DNA of 64,000 nucleotides from Laetiporus sulphureus 93-53. Lineage: Eukaryota; Basidiomycota; Agaricomycetes; Polyporales; Laetiporaceae. Position 1 is the stretch's first letter; every line of letters starts with the position of its first letter. Under the pieces are notes generated by a model. It saw only the letters and a program-made list of their open reading frames with translations, was not told where the DNA came from and ran no database searches. Location: assembly GCF_001632365.1 (NCBI RefSeq), contig NW_024468522.1:265030-329029 (forward strand), in the 5' to 3' direction. A program made the translations under genes and the position numbers. Positions 46,810-59,232 of the stretch are shown piece after piece.

Positions 46810-48115
46810 ATGCCTACCACGTCAGCGTCATTGTCCTATATGTCACCGTCGATGACATATATTTCCATTGCGACCTCCACAGCTACCCCGTATCAGCCTG
46901 CTAGTGACTGGGGTAGCAATGAACAGTACTGGTTTCAACGATCTGTCAATGTTGGAATCTACGTCGGAACTGCCATGCTGGGTGTGTCTGCTCATACTGT
47001 GTCAACTGATGATTCACAAATGCTCACTTCGCCGGCTTGTTGCAGGTCTACATACGACTACGGCTTTTGCAGCCGCATCCAAGGTCTGGAAGGGCAAACC
47101 TCCCGGTCAATTTGGATGGCTGCCTCTTGTCGCGGTGATGTGGATCATGGGTGTGGTGAATATTGCATGCAACATCACGTTGGACCAATCCAGCTGGTTC
47201 GACGGTGTCAGCGTCGTCTCTGGAGACATCAGCGGCATCACACATACTGTGACCTACCGTAACGCCCCTGCTAGCCTGGCGGCTGTGTCGACGATCTTCG
47301 TCAACCTTATTCTAGCTGATGGGTTTCTAGTACGCCCTCGATTTATATCGCAAGAAATCCCTTCATAGATGATCCTTTTCACAGCTCTTCCGTGCACATA
47401 CCTATTGGAAGAAGTGGTATATTACGGCTCCTTTGACTGTGGCTTGGCTCGTAGAGATAGGTGAATACCATGCTGTAAAGCGGTGGCGGCATCTGACTTG
47501 AACCTACAGCTTTTGTGGCCGCACAATGCGCTATAAATAATGCGCCATACTCCAGCTTCTGGGTAGGCGCGGGATCTGGCATAGACATTCCAGGAGTTGC
47601 TGTCTCAGGGGCCTTGCGTTCGCTTCTCGGCATCCTCATTCTAGCGCGCATCCTGTTCCTCCGTCGTGCGGTCGCGAGTACGCTCCCGCCAATGGATGGC
47701 TCCACCCTTTCCACATTCCAGGCAGCCGTCGTGGAGACCGCACTGCCATATGGAATAATTTCTTTGGTGTACGTGATCCTGTATTGCATCGGTCTCACGG
47801 CCGCGAACTACTTCCTTCCCTTGATTGTCCAGCTGCAGGTGGGAAATCCCTTCTAGATTGCGAATGGAATAGCTAACAACGATAGCATTTTTAGGGCATC
47901 ATTATCAACTGCATCCTGATGCGTGAGCGCGGCCCCAAAGCACAGGAAGTAACGACCAGGACGATCTACGCGGACGTCCTCCCTATCGTCGCAGTCGAAC
48001 TGCCACTCTCTGAGCACGTATCGGCTGCGACGATCCCATCATCTATCTACAGCGCAGAGAACACGTCCAAGCGATCGCTCCAGGAGAAGTCTCTGCCACC
48101 TGCGTATGTTGTCTA
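46810..48115 (+). CDS. Uncharacterised seven-span membrane protein
   Basis: I do not recognise a named family, but predicted multi-span proteins of this layout are common in Agaricomycetes. The start MPTTSASLSYMSPSMTYISI is Ser/Thr-rich. Helices follow in FGWLPLVAVMWIMGVVNIAC, SLAAVSTIFVNLILADGFLL, APLTVAWLVEIAFVAAQCAI, ALRSLLGILILARILF, ALPYGIISLVYVILYCIG and YFLPLIVQLQGIIINCIL, plus one near VNVGIYVGTAML. The C-terminus is cytosolic in style (RERGPKAQEVTTRTIYADVL) and ends KSLPPAYVV. Introns lie at about 46983-47044, 47333-47390, 47459-47510 and 47840-47896. The seven-helix pattern allows a receptor-like role, but nothing in the sequence proves it. Confidence 0.75.
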
Positions 48116-48963
48116 ACCGTCGTGTGAGACTTTGTACAGCAGCTTGTGCGGAGAATTCTACCGGGTTAATCGACGTTTCCCTCGAATGTATCATCCTGTG
48201 TACGGACCTCTCATACGAATGCGTTATATCTTTGGTACCGCCCGTATGAATATCTGTTGCTCTGTAAAGGCCGTAATTAGACCAGTGTGAAATCAAGGTT
48301 AGCGTTATGCAGCAGTACAAAGAGTTCACTTACTGGGACGAAACAAAGCAACGACTGCCCTCTCAAGGAACGTCCTGCGAAATTTCCAACACAGGTACGT
48401 CACTTGCCATGCCACTTAGCCGCTTATGCGCATGCATTAAGCAAGTATCAGGCAGCTAGATATGTTGTCCCGAAGCCTCCTGCTGCCGCGGCCAAGAGGA
48501 ACGTGCAGGAAGACATCAAAAGCATCAGCTGCTCCGATCCTTTTTCAGTCAATGAGCATCGGCATCGAAGTCAGCCAAGGGTGTTTCGTTAAGATCAGTT
48601 CGGAATTGCGAGGATGGAGTCGTGTCTCATTCTGAGTAGCGAAGCGAAATGCGGACACTTAGTACGTGAGCGTAACAAGTCTACTGACAAAAGTTCCAAT
48701 GTGACAATGTCATGAGCTTACAGTATCATCCCTCGTATACGAATCTTCGTTTGAATGCACACAGAGACACCCAGGAAATTGAAGTATGCAAACCGACGCG
48801 AAGAGCTCAACACATCCTGATGGGTATCACTTAACACATAATCGCACACTCACGCGTAGCAAAACACTTTCAGCGTCCAAGGATCTATGTGGAGGTGGAT
48901 CATTCTGAGTCAAGAGACATCAATCGCTTTGGACACATACACATACCGCACCGTCATCCCTGA
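48116..48963. other. Intergenic with a possible eroded exon pair
   Basis: About 850 bases. A block at 48307-48390 (MQQYKEFTYWDETKQRLPSQ) with a following donor, and a block at 48451-48592 (ARYVVPKPPAAAAKRNVQED), look protein-like. They have no complete gene around them and match no family I know. Confidence 0.3.
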
Positions 48964-49764
48964 TTACCACGGAAAAGCGAACTCCCACAGTCGGTATTCG
49001 ACCTCTAACTCCGTGGGATATTGAGGGAAAATGCGCGTGAAGAGATCACACCACTCCTTGTAGCGCGGGTATCGGATGTACAGCGCATACGTGTACTCCC
49101 AATACTCCGGCATCCATCCCGCACATTCGAAGTCGATAAGAGCGCAAGGCTTCTTGTCATCGTCTACGAGTATGTTATAAGGACTGATGTCGCCGTGGGT
49201 GAAACAGATCCTGTGAGGCTTTGAATGGCTCGCGGACGGCACATCTCCCAATGTCTCTTCGTAGCCCTCCACTAACTTCATATGAAATTCCCTCTGAGAG
49301 AGAAATGGCCCCACCGTCCTCATATGGCTGATGCGGTTGCTTTTGATAGGGTAGCCACCGAACGCACACACGGCATCTGGGTCTGGGGGATCAAGGGACC
49401 GCAGCTGGTCGAACCAATCTCGAAGTGTATCTTCGACGACCTGCAGCTGGTGAGGCGAGAGGTTCCTGAGATTGCCTATACGTTGGCCAAGCTGCTTGCC
49501 AGGAAGCTCAGTCATCAGCATCCAGACCTTGCCTTCTTCTGCAGGTGCAATGTCTAATATGATAGGAACGGGAATCGTGGTGTGCGTGGCCACGTATTTA
49601 GTGGCCAGAGCTTCTTGCAGGTAGCCTCGTTTGAGATACACGCCAAATGGTATACGTGCAACGCGTACGTTCTCAATCCAATCGCCGTAAATGATTCGTT
49701 TGTTCATTCTGAACATTGCGGCGTATACAATTCCCCGAAATCTCTTCGGAAGGAAGAGACACAA
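48964..49764 (-). CDS. APH/choline-kinase-fold phosphotransferase
   Basis: Aminoglycoside-phosphotransferase-like kinases of unknown substrate are common in fungi. The nucleotide-binding side is short: VRVARIPFGVYLKRG, then EALATKYVATHTTIPVPIIL and VWMLMTELPG. The catalytic loop is FTHGDISPYNILVDD (about 49150-49206, HGD and Asn present), followed by the metal-binding ALIDFECAGWMPEYWE. It ends LWEFAFPW at the stop at 48964-48966. I see no intron after the start. A short 5' exon with ATG at about 49793 is possible. There is no link to antibiotic resistance: this fungal group is a general kinase family. Confidence 0.8.
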   Translation of the reverse strand: MCLFLPKRFRGIVYAAMFRMNKRIIYGDWIENVRVARIPFGVYLKRGYLQEALATKYVATHTTIPVPIILDIAPAEEGKVWMLMTELPGKQLGQRIGNLRNLSPHQLQVVEDTLRDWFDQLRSLDPPDPDAVCAFGGYPIKSNRISHMRTVGPFLSQREFHMKLVEGYEETLGDVPSASHSKPHRICFTHGDISPYNILVDDDKKPCALIDFECAGWMPEYWEYTYALYIRYPRYKEWCDLFTRIFPQYPTELEVEYRLWEFAFPW

Positions 49765-50166
49765 GAACCGCCACGATTGCCTGAAGAGACATGATGAATA
49801 TTGAAGATTTCAGAAGCTAGTTGCACCTTCCAGTGCGCATACCTTACTGTAGTGTTCATTAATGTCCAGGCCATAGTCATCATTTGAGACCAAGACGGCT
49901 CGCAAGAACTTATAGTAGTCTGCAGTTTCAGTTGGTATTCGTACTATTCCAGGACCTTTGATCGTTGTACTGACGTCTGCGTATGGAAGATGCGCGCTCC
50001 GATGCAACTTTCGACTCCCGCTCGGCAAATGCCTTGCTACTGCTGCTATTCTGCTGAATTTACGAAAAGTTAGATAAGGCTTATCATCCGCAGCTAAAGT
50101 GGAAATATCCTCCCAACGTGACGCATCACCGAACACGTCGCCTTTGCAACTCTCCTTCCACACATC
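49765..50166. promoter_or_regulatory. Divergent region, APH-like kinase and SEC31
   Basis: About 400 bases. A 125-codon minus-strand frame (49810-50187) covers it and begins inside SEC31 exon 1. I could not tie it to either gene. Confidence 0.35.
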
Positions 50167-53100
50167 ATGAAGCTCAAGGAGATCCATAGGACGTCGACGT
50201 TCGCGTGGTCTCCGTCGCCGTCACTCCCCCTGCTGGCAACGGGGACGGTCGCGGGCGCGCTTGACGAGTCCTTCAGTAACAATGGACAGCTCGAAATATG
50301 GGCTCCGGACTTTTTGGACAAGAACCAGTTCGACTTGGGCGAGGAAGGTCAAGCAGGGCCCAAGGCATCCGTCACGACCACGTCAAGGTGTGTAGCAGGC
50401 TGCTGAGATGCACTTCATCGTTGTCGAACGTCGTGACCATACGCGCAGATTCAACCGCCTCGCATGGGGATACACTGATGGACCTCGTGCGCGTGGTGTC
50501 ATCGTCGCAGGCATGGAAAACGGCGAACTTGACATCTGGGATCCTGCCAAGATTCTTGCTAATGCAGAGTAAGTACCTGCAAGTCGTATAACGCGTCGCA
50601 TTGCCCGCTGACCGTCTGCATTATCAGTCCTGCGGATTCATTAATACTAAGAAATAAGACGCACACGGGCGCGATCCGCGGTCTGGATTTCAACCCTATT
50701 CAAATGAACCTGTTCGCTTCCGGTGCAGTCAACGGGGAGGTGCGTGTCATGACATCGCGGGACGCGCAGCGCGCTCAGCACGTTGCAGATATATATATGG
50801 GACCTCAAGGATCCGAGCAAACCATACTCTCCCGGAACCCGTAGCACGAAACTTGATGAGATCACCGCTCTTGCATGGAACCATCACGTCCAATATGCTC
50901 TCGCGGCATCGAGCAGCACGGGATACACGGTCGTGTGGGATCTTCGTGGAAAACGAGAGGTTGCGGCATTGGCGTACGGTGGTGGTGCCGGTACGCTAGC
51001 AGGAGGCATGCAAGGATTTGGTGCAGCGGGTATGGCGATGGGTGGAAGACGCGGTATGAGCGATGTCGCTTGGCATCCAGACAATGTCGGTGTTCTGCTG
51101 TCTGATAGTGGTCGCCATGCTCATGGACTTTGCAGGCAACAAGATTGGTCACGTCTTCTGAGGACGACACGTCTCCTATTATCATGGTATGGGATCTCCG
51201 AAACGCTCGTGCGCCCGAGAAGGTCTGAAAATGTTGCATAATGTTATCTGTTTGAAGTACTTAGATGCTTTCAGATCCTTACAGGGCATGAGAAGGGCGT
51301 CCTCTCGCTATCGTGGTGCAAGCAAGATGCTGACCTGCTGCTTTCCTGCGGTAAGGACAATCGCGCACTATGCTGGAATCCACAGACGTCGGAGATCATC
51401 GGCGAGGTATATATTCTGTCGCTTCCAAGCAAACAGCCACTGATCTATCATTATAGCTGCCTCCTGCAGATAACTGGGCATTCCAGGTTCAATGGTGCCC
51501 TCGGAATCCTGACTTGTTTGCGACCGCGTTCTTCGACGGCACGATCGGCATCCATTCAATCCAGTCCACGAACGAGGCGAGCCAAAACGTCCCAGCCACT
51601 CCGCAGCCTGATGCTTCTGACATCTTCGGTGCGAGCGGGTTCGCTCGTGCGTCGCGAGCAACACTTTCCCTCAAACATCCTCCAAAGTGGTTGCGCCGCC
51701 CAGTCTCGAGTTCTTTCGGTTACGGTGGTAAGCTTGTGTCTGTGTCCAACTTGCCGTCAGCGCATGGGAGGACGCAAAGCAGCGTCGTCCATATCCGCAA
51801 AGTGGTCACTGAGAAGTCCATTGTGGAGCGTGCGACCAAGTTGCAGGCTGCGATAGAGGGTGAGACGATGAGCAGTTTCGCTGAGGAGAAGACTGCAGAA
51901 GTTCTGCGAGAGCCTCAGGAGACTTCTGCAACCTGGAAAGCATTGTTGAGCTTGTTCAAGGCAAACTCCAGGGACGAACTCATCACCCTTCTGGGATTCT
52001 CGAAAGAAGAGGTGGCAGCGAAGGTTGCAGAGGCAGTGGCTGCTCTTAAAGCCGCGTCGCAAAGTTCTGCAGCTGAAGCGAAAGGCGAAACAACTGAGAC
52101 GGAACTCAAGGCTCCCGTCGTCTCGTTCGCAGAACCTGAGAGCGAGGCTCGTTCCGATAGCGGCGAAGACGTGTCCTTGGAGTCTACTGGAGCTGTAGCT
52201 GAGGCGACGCCCTCTGAGGTCAGTACCGGTGCTGCGTCTGATAACACTAACACGGCCCTCGCCGACGGCGAGTCCACGACAACGGCGCCGAGCCTGTTCG
52301 GAGACGAACTGATCGGTACCCCGCAGACCGATGCTGCGGCAGACTTCTTCGGCAGTATTGGGACGGCGCGCTCAGCAGACGATCAGATGCGGATCCCCCA
52401 CACGAACTACGCGCTTGATTCGTCCGTAGCTGCTACGATCGGTTCCGGACCATCGTCAGTTACGTCGGAGGTGCTGAGGAACAACACGTTCAAGATCTAC
52501 CCGCCTGACGAATCAGAGACAGACCGGCTGGTGACGAAGGCGTTGGTGCTCGGTGACTTTGAGTCAGCAGTCTCCCTCTGTCTGTCGTCTTCTCGCTTCG
52601 CCGATGCCATCCTGCTGGCTGTCAAGGGTGGTCAGGAGCTCTTGCAACGCACGCAAAAGGCGTACTTCGAAAACCAGACCGCGACGCTTCCGTATTTGCG
52701 CCTGTTCCAATCCATCGTCACCAACGATCTCGCAGATGTCGTGCAGAATGCAGATCTGCAGGAGTGGCAGGAAATCTTCGTCGTTCTCTGCACGTTCGCT
52801 AGCCAGGAGGAGTTCTCTAGTTTGGCGGAGCAACTTGGCCAACGCCTTGAGTTCCAAGCAGACGTTGCAAGGGCTTCCGAGTTTCCCGGCGCAGAGCGGA
52901 GGGCAATTGAGTACAGGAGAAATGCGACTCTCACCTACCTCGCAGCTGGGCGATTGGAGAGGTTGGTCAATATATGGATCGAAGAGATGGCAGAGGAGGA
53001 ACATGGACTTGTTGAGAATGAGAAGCTTGATGGCTCTCGCTACACTGCTCACGCCCTCGCCCTTCAGACTTTCGTCGAGAAGGTCACCGTGTTCCGCAGT

Positions 53101-55001
53101 GCCATCCGCTATGAAGACACCGACCTCACGCAGAAGAGCTCGAACGAGGAAGCAGATGCAAGAAGCTACAAGCTCTCCGGTTTATACGATCGTTACTACG
53201 AATACGCCGATTTGCTCGCGTCGCAGGGCCTTGTTAAGGAGGCAGTTGCGTATCTGAAGCTCACTCCTCCAGACTACCACGGCTGGCCTGGTTCTGCATT
53301 GGACTTCGCGGAGGGCAGGGAGCGTCTACTGATTGCTGCTGGTGAGGGACATGCTGCTCGGACGTCATCCCTGCCGACCTCCACTACCACGAGGGCAGCC
53401 AGTGTTGCTCCAAGCAGCTCAATGTATGGATATACCTCATACTCTGCACTTAGCCAGCCTTCGGTTGTACCTCAGGTTCCTGCTTCATCATCGTCCATAT
53501 ACGAACCGTACAGTCGGGCGGGTCCAACCTCGCAGACCTATGCTCCTACAGCACCTGCAATGTCACAAATGCCCCCATCCCAGTCCTTCCAGTCAACGGC
53601 GCCCATGCCATACAACCAGAATGTCTACGCGCGTCCTCCGTCGCAGCCACAGCAAGCCATCCCGCTGGCCTCACAGCAACCCCATGTCCTACCTCCGCCA
53701 CCGCGTGCGACAAGCGCTATCCCCTCCGCACCTTCTGCGAAACGCGAGAACGGTGGCTGGAATGACGTGCCGCACCATGTCACCGGCCAGCGACGGTCGG
53801 GCAGCAATGCCAGCAGACCCGCCGCGATCATGTCTCCTTTCCCGAATGCACCTGCATCGCCGGGTATTCCCGGTACGCCCACCTTCGGACACGGACAGCC
53901 TCCTGCGACGCTCCCCCCACCACCAGGCCCTGGCAGTGTGCAGGCGCGTCCGCCGCCGCCACCCCAGGGACATCGTATGGCTCCTCCGCCGCAGGCTGGG
54001 CCGGGACCATACCCGATGCGACCACCGTCAGGTCCACCTGGTGCACCTGGCCAGCCGATAGCGCCGGGGCCGGGACGTATGATGATGACTTCCCCCCCTC
54101 CGAACGTCGGTGTGCCAAGGGCGCCTCCCCTTCCCGCTGTAACGCCAGATCCGTATGCGCCTTTAGCCCCGATACCAGGACAGACGCCTCCGCCACACGG
54201 ACATCTTCCTCCAGGTGCCCCTCCTCCTGGTCCATCAGGTCCGTATGTGCATGCAACGCCACCGCCACAAGGCCCTCCTCCCATGCAAGGACAGTTTATG
54301 CAGCGCATGCCACCCCAGCAACAGCAACTCCAGCCGGGGACCTTTGCCCCTCCATTGCCCCGCATGAATCAGCCTGCAGGACCGCCACCACCGCAAGGTC
54401 CACCGCAGGGTCTACCGCGCGGCGGAACACCTGGAAATGGCATTGGAGGGCCGTCTGCTCCGCCTTCGCGAGCAGGCCCCCCGCCTCCGAAGTATCGTGA
54501 GTTCGATCTCTGTTGAGCGTCACCGTGCCATCTGACGTCTACTTTTCCTAGCTCTGGGTGACCGAAGTCATATACCCGATGACTTGCTCCCTGTATACAA
54601 TGTCATATCTGGTCAGCTGGAGAGGGTGAAGCAGATTTCTCCGGTCAGTTCATGATAGCTCTTTGATAGGGAAGGATGACTGAGAACATGTTCATTCAGC
54701 CATCACAAAAACGTCTGACGGACGATTTGGAGCGCAGAATCAACCCGCTGTTCGACGCGCTCAACTGTGAGACGCTATCGAAGCACGTCCAAGAGAAGCT
54801 CATTGTGCTGTCTAGAGGTGCGTCCATTCTCCCTACATCTGCTGATAAGAAGTTGACCGATGGCATCTGGACGTAGCTATGGAAGCCCACGATCGTGAAG
54901 CGGCCCTGAACATCCATATGGACCTGCTCACCAGCGGCACGTTAACGGATGATATCGGGCTGTGGATGTCTGGCGTCAAACAGCTCATCGTGCGCTTGTG
55001 A
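50167..55001 (+). CDS. SEC31: COPII outer-coat protein SEC31
   Basis: SEC31 pairs with SEC13 to form the outer cage of COPII vesicles leaving the endoplasmic reticulum. The N-terminal WD40 propeller starts [16 protein letters not shown] and includes [75 protein letters not shown] and [20 protein letters not shown]. An alpha-solenoid follows ([40 protein letters not shown]). Then comes a very Pro-rich region (about 53400-54510) that recruits SEC23. The C-terminal helical domain uses three short exons: [40 protein letters not shown] and [20 protein letters not shown], with the stop at 54999-55001. Exon 51514-54516 is unusually long for this genome. About 1,350-1,400 residues, normal. Confidence 0.93.
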
Positions 55002-55359
55002 TCGCTCTGGTGTTTTCTGCCTTGTCCTGTATCGCATGTTACGAAAATCCGGGCCCGGCCTGTTCTCCTTGAATGTGAGAGCGTGGTGCGGCGATTCGGC
55101 GGGCTCTCAAGGACACGTACTACCCCTCCTGTATTGTATTAGATACTCGGTATTCGAATCTTGGAATGACATGTCCGCCATATTTATTGGCTGATATTGG
55201 TCAGGCGGTGAGCTAGTGACTGTGTGACACGGTTATGCGGTGACTGCCGTGGGTCGTTGTTTGACCTCTCTCTTGGGCGCCTGTTTGCCACCTACTACTA
55301 CCGCCAGCATCTCGCAGTCGCAGATCGCGCATCTGTCAGGATACAAGGATTGCACCGTG
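55002..55359. other. Spacer between SEC31 and TDG
   Basis: The open frame reaches upstream to 55240 but has no ATG before 55360. Probably SEC31 3' UTR plus the TDG promoter and leader. Confidence 0.45.
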
Positions 55360-56987
55360 ATGAAGAAAGAAGAGACTGATGAGGCTGCCCATGTGCAGAA
55401 ATTCCGTACTGCTCTCTCTTTATATGCTTACTCCCCTGCCAGTCCGACGAGATCAGTGCGATTGGCAAAGGCCTCAGCGCCAGCCTCCCCCAAGCTGTCA
55501 TCGGATGCATCCTCGACTCCAGATGAGTCTCAAAGTGAGAACTCGAAACCTCGTGCAGGAAAGTTGGAGTCCAAGCGTGTCACCCGGACTCGCTCGAGGG
55601 TAGCAGCGACGGCGAAGGAGACGACGCTCGGAGTATCCGGCAGTACTAGCGCTCGGAAGCTTGATGTGAAGTTTGAGGAAAGAAAACCCGTCAAGCTCGA
55701 GCGCATCAAATCGCGGACGCGGATAAAGCGAGGATACGCTCCTCCGGAGACGTACGCCCACCTCGAACCGCTTCAGGATTACTTGAAGGAGGAATTGGAC
55801 AGTGAGCGCTCGAGCTTCGATGCTCATCCGCGACCGATGGAAGACCTACTGACGATGTCCTGTGTGTCTCGACATAGTATTGTTTTGCGGAATCAAGTAA
55901 GTTGCTGAACGATGCAGGCCGTAGTGAAAGCCGGATTGATGGCCGGAACGTTAGCCCTGGAATCCAGTCGTCCAAGTCGGGCCACCATTTTGCACACGTA
56001 ACGAACCATTTCTGGCGGTGTCTGCATGATTCAGGTGAAGCGACACGACGGCTGATCTGCTCTTGTCCTGTTTTATCTAAGAGCTGTTTGTGTTTTGGAC
56101 AGGTCTCACTGACGCCCCAGAGCGATTGCACCCTTCAGAAAATCATACACTCCCGGAGAGGTTCAACCTAGGTCTGGCAAGTATCTTCCTTCTTAGTTGT
56201 CACTAAACTGCGCATGCTTCTGCTTGTTGGTCTCAACGCATCTAATCGTCAGCACTTCCAGCTGACGGCTGCTCCTTGGCTCTCTACAGACCAACATCGT
56301 CGCTCGACCGAGCGCTGAGGTCAGGCTGCGCTTTGTTACGCACACAGAACACCTCTGACTTTGATTTACTGCGACGTGGTTCGGTCATAATTCCCAATTG
56401 CTGCAGGCAGCAGAACTATCCAAGGAAGAGTTCAAGGCGGCCGTTCCAGAGCTCTTCGCCAAGATTGCGCGGTACCGGCCGCGCATCATGTGCTTCGTGG
56501 GCAAGCAAGCATGGGAGGCGGTGGAGAGCGTCGTGCGCCCGCGGGCTGTCTATCCGATACAGTCAGATGATGAGTCTTTGGGATCCGACGGGATCCCAGC
56601 TACTCCGAAGAGGAGGAGAAGATCCAAGAAGGCAAAGTTTCAGTTCGACATACAGCCGTACAAGGTCGTGCATCCTGGTGTGTCTACGTCGAAACATGAC
56701 CGCAATAACTGGCGTATTGAACGCTATTCGTTCAGATGGTGTTTCTGTGCACGAGACGCTCTTCTTCGTCCTACCCAGCACATCTGCGCGGGTCACCACG
56801 TATCAGGTTCGTCTCCTTCAGTAGCACGAGCAAGATATATGTTTCAAGCTGACTTGTGGCTGTGACGGACTTCGTGCAGCTTGCGGACAAGACGGAACTG
56901 TTTAGGACTTTGAAGCGACGGCTGGAGGAAGTGAAGAGCGGTGCATTTGATACGAGCAGGATGGCGGTGATACCTCCTTTCAAGTAG
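55360..56987 (+). CDS. TDG: G/T mismatch-specific thymine-DNA glycosylase (TDG/MUG family)
   Basis: TDG enzymes remove T or U from G mispairs and, in animals, formyl- and carboxyl-cytosine. The first ATG gives MKKEETDEAAHVQKFRTALS. A basic Ser/Pro-rich region follows, with a repeated Lys/Arg pattern (RKPVKLERIKSRTRIKRGY). The catalytic part begins ILFCGINPGIQSSKSGHHFA with the active-site Asn in GINPG, then HVTNHFWRCLHDSGLT, LPERFNLGL, TNIVARPSAE and ELSKEEFKAAVPELFAKIAR. Then come YRPRIMCFVGKQAWE, VHETLFFVLPSTSARVTTYQ and a C-terminal helix ending MAVIPPFK. Six introns join in frame. The one beginning at 56177 uses a GC donor (CTG/GCAAGT). The spliced protein fits the family in full. Confidence 0.92.
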
Positions 56988-57795
56988 TACTGGAGTCTGC
57001 GACATACATATATGCTGGTGAGTGACAGGTTATACATAGATGCACGATGCGGATGTTCAATCTCCTCCTCGATTCAGTCGTGGTGGCCAGCTCGAATGCA
57101 GTATCATACCAGACAGCATATGTGCGATGTTCGATTACATTGATTGACAGGTATTGTTACCAAGATCCCGGCGGGGCCAAGCGAGATAGAGATACACACG
57201 ATTGACGAGGCCTACATACGTGCAGCCACCCTGACGCGATCTCGCTGACCCGATGACATCCCGAAGTCGTCCCGAGCCTCTCGGCGCCGGCACCTCGGCA
57301 CGGAGCCAGACGCCGCTCAGGCACCTATCTGGATCTGCGATCTCTTGCGCAGTCAAGTTCGTCTGCGATTTGCAGACTGCGCCGCAGATCAAAGACAAAT
57401 TTCTGGGGGCAGTGTGCCACCTTTCCCTCCCGGGATTCGCTGACAATTCAAACACGATAAGCTCCATCACCTCCCGCAGCTGCATACCTGCAAGAGTATT
57501 CCTATGGCTCGAAAATGCACCCTCCGAGCAGAAACAACTCCCGATTCTATTGATCGATGCTATGCGTTGTGTCATCGTATAAGGTATCATCTAAAGAGGG
57601 ACATGCTTGTGAGGTTGTGCTATGGAAAAGAAGGAATCCAGATAAAGCACAAAATGTAAGTAAGAGATATTTACAACCCGATCTATATTTACCTACAGCC
57701 ATCGCGTCGTCCGCGTTCTATCGAGTCCAACAACGGCAATCTAAGTCTGGGGCATGTCCTAGCCTTGCCAGTGCAGTCTAGCATACGAACGGCAC
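56988..57795. other. Convergent intergenic region
   Basis: About 800 bases between TDG and the RTA1-like gene. Overlapping frames of 109 codons (57253-57582, plus) and 151 codons (57135-57590, minus) occupy it. Neither has a recognised domain. Confidence 0.35.
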
Positions 57796-59232
57796 TCACA
57801 CCCCTTGCTTCTTCATCTCCCACATCTCGCCCTCCCCTGCACTTTCTCGCCCGCTCTGAGGCTCCTCTTGCGCCTTTTGCTCGCGCCGATCGTCCTCTGC
57901 CGAGGCGTTCCATGATCTCCATGTGTGCCATGGCCCGAGCAACCGCCCTGGGTGAAACAGGTTTACGGCAATCATCGCGAATGCGATCATCATCCCGTCG
58001 AGAATGACTGCAGTACGCTGTCAGTGAGAATACAAGAGAACAAAAGAGGAGACGCACCGAAATAGCGCTGTGTGGTGATGATGTGGCCATCCCATCCATC
58101 TGCGAGCTCGAACGTCCGGTACCACGACCTATCTTCCCGGTCAGCGGCACATACTCGCACGAACCATGATGCGTACGCACCGAATGTATATGCAGATGCT
58201 GCTAAACGCAAGCGCACCTACCATCTGCTTGAGCTTGCTGTCGAACGTGTACGGCGTATGCACACAGATGCGCCCACCAATCGGCCGGTCGTGCAGGTAG
58301 CGCATGATGAACTCGACCGCGAGGAGCATGTAGAACGAGATGGAGGCTGTACCAAGGGTGATGGTGGTAGCAGGTGAGACAGATTTAGAAGAGAGAGAGG
58401 AGCTGAGCGAGCGTACCAAGTTGAAATACAATACCAGCGAGCATGACATGACCGCCCTGGGTGACATGGCGTGAGTGGGGGCAGGAGTGAGTAACAGAAG
58501 CGCACACGTACCGGAGTAGGGCTCTGGTAGTTATTTACAGCGGCAGATGCGGCGCCACCTCCAACTCCTTGGATTACGAGGGCGATGATATCCTGTGCGT
58601 AGCGTTAACGATGTTAAAATGTTTTGTAGGAAAGGTACGTACGCAGCAAATAAAGATAATGGAATCTGATGTACGCCACATCACAGCAGCAAATGAGAAA
58701 AACAGCAGGAAGCGCAGCGTAAGGAGACGTACACCACTTGGCACTAAGCCGACTGTATTGTTGGCCCAGCCTGTGAATAATCTGCCCGAGAATGATGAAG
58801 CTCGCGGCCACAAGCGGCGTCGGCGCGATGATTGTGCACACGATCCTGATATCTTTCTGTCAATGCGGAAGGTGAATTGGACAAGAGGCGCACGCACTGC
58901 ATTAGAAAGGGGTCATTCCGCAGGACATTATACGAGGACCATAAGCGGCCACCCCAGCCGATGATTTCGATTGCGCCGGCGAGAACGGCGGTAGGGAGCA
59001 TGAACCATAGACGATAGTAGATCGCCTGCACAAAGTGGCATGCTGCCCGCGAAAAAGAAGCGCAAAGCGCGAGGTGAGTGGGGTCGGTGTACGAGGGCGA
59101 GCAGGGACGCGTACCTGTGCTTAGGCTGAAGATGACGATGAAGAGGATGCCCACCCAAGCGTCGGGCGTGTACCCGTACGGCGAGGTTAACGAGTATTGG
59201 TCGCTGCGCGCTACAAGTGCGAAAGCCGACAA
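57796..59232 (-). CDS. RTA1-like lipid-translocating exporter family protein
   Basis: RTA1-like proteins are fungal seven-span membrane proteins linked in yeast to sphingoid-base export and resistance to aminocholesterol. Reading down from the ATG at 59232: SPYGYTPDAWVGILFIVIFS, LWFMLPTAVLAGAIEIIGWG with GRLWSSYNV, IIAPTPLVAASFIILGQIIH with RLGQQYSRLS, the DVIALVIQGVGGGAAS signature (about 58575-58530), GGHVMLAGIVFQL, ILGTASISFYMLLAVEFIMR, YRTFELADGWDGHIITTQRY and MMIAFAMIAVNLFHPGRLLG. It ends WEMKKQGV. The A-E-x-x-G-W-x-G-R and E-x-x-x-G-W blocks match the family. Several short introns interrupt it. Expected location is plasma or endoplasmic membrane. Confidence 0.87.

Noticed and set aside
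53625..54365. Gly-rich 246-codon minus-strand frame
   Set aside because: It is the antisense of SEC31's Pro-rich region. Open length comes from biased composition.
57208..57226. 15-base identity (ACATACGTGCAGCCA) with 27806-27825
   Set aside because: One shared 15-mer is expected by chance in 64 kb on two strands, and flanks do not align far enough to call a repeat.
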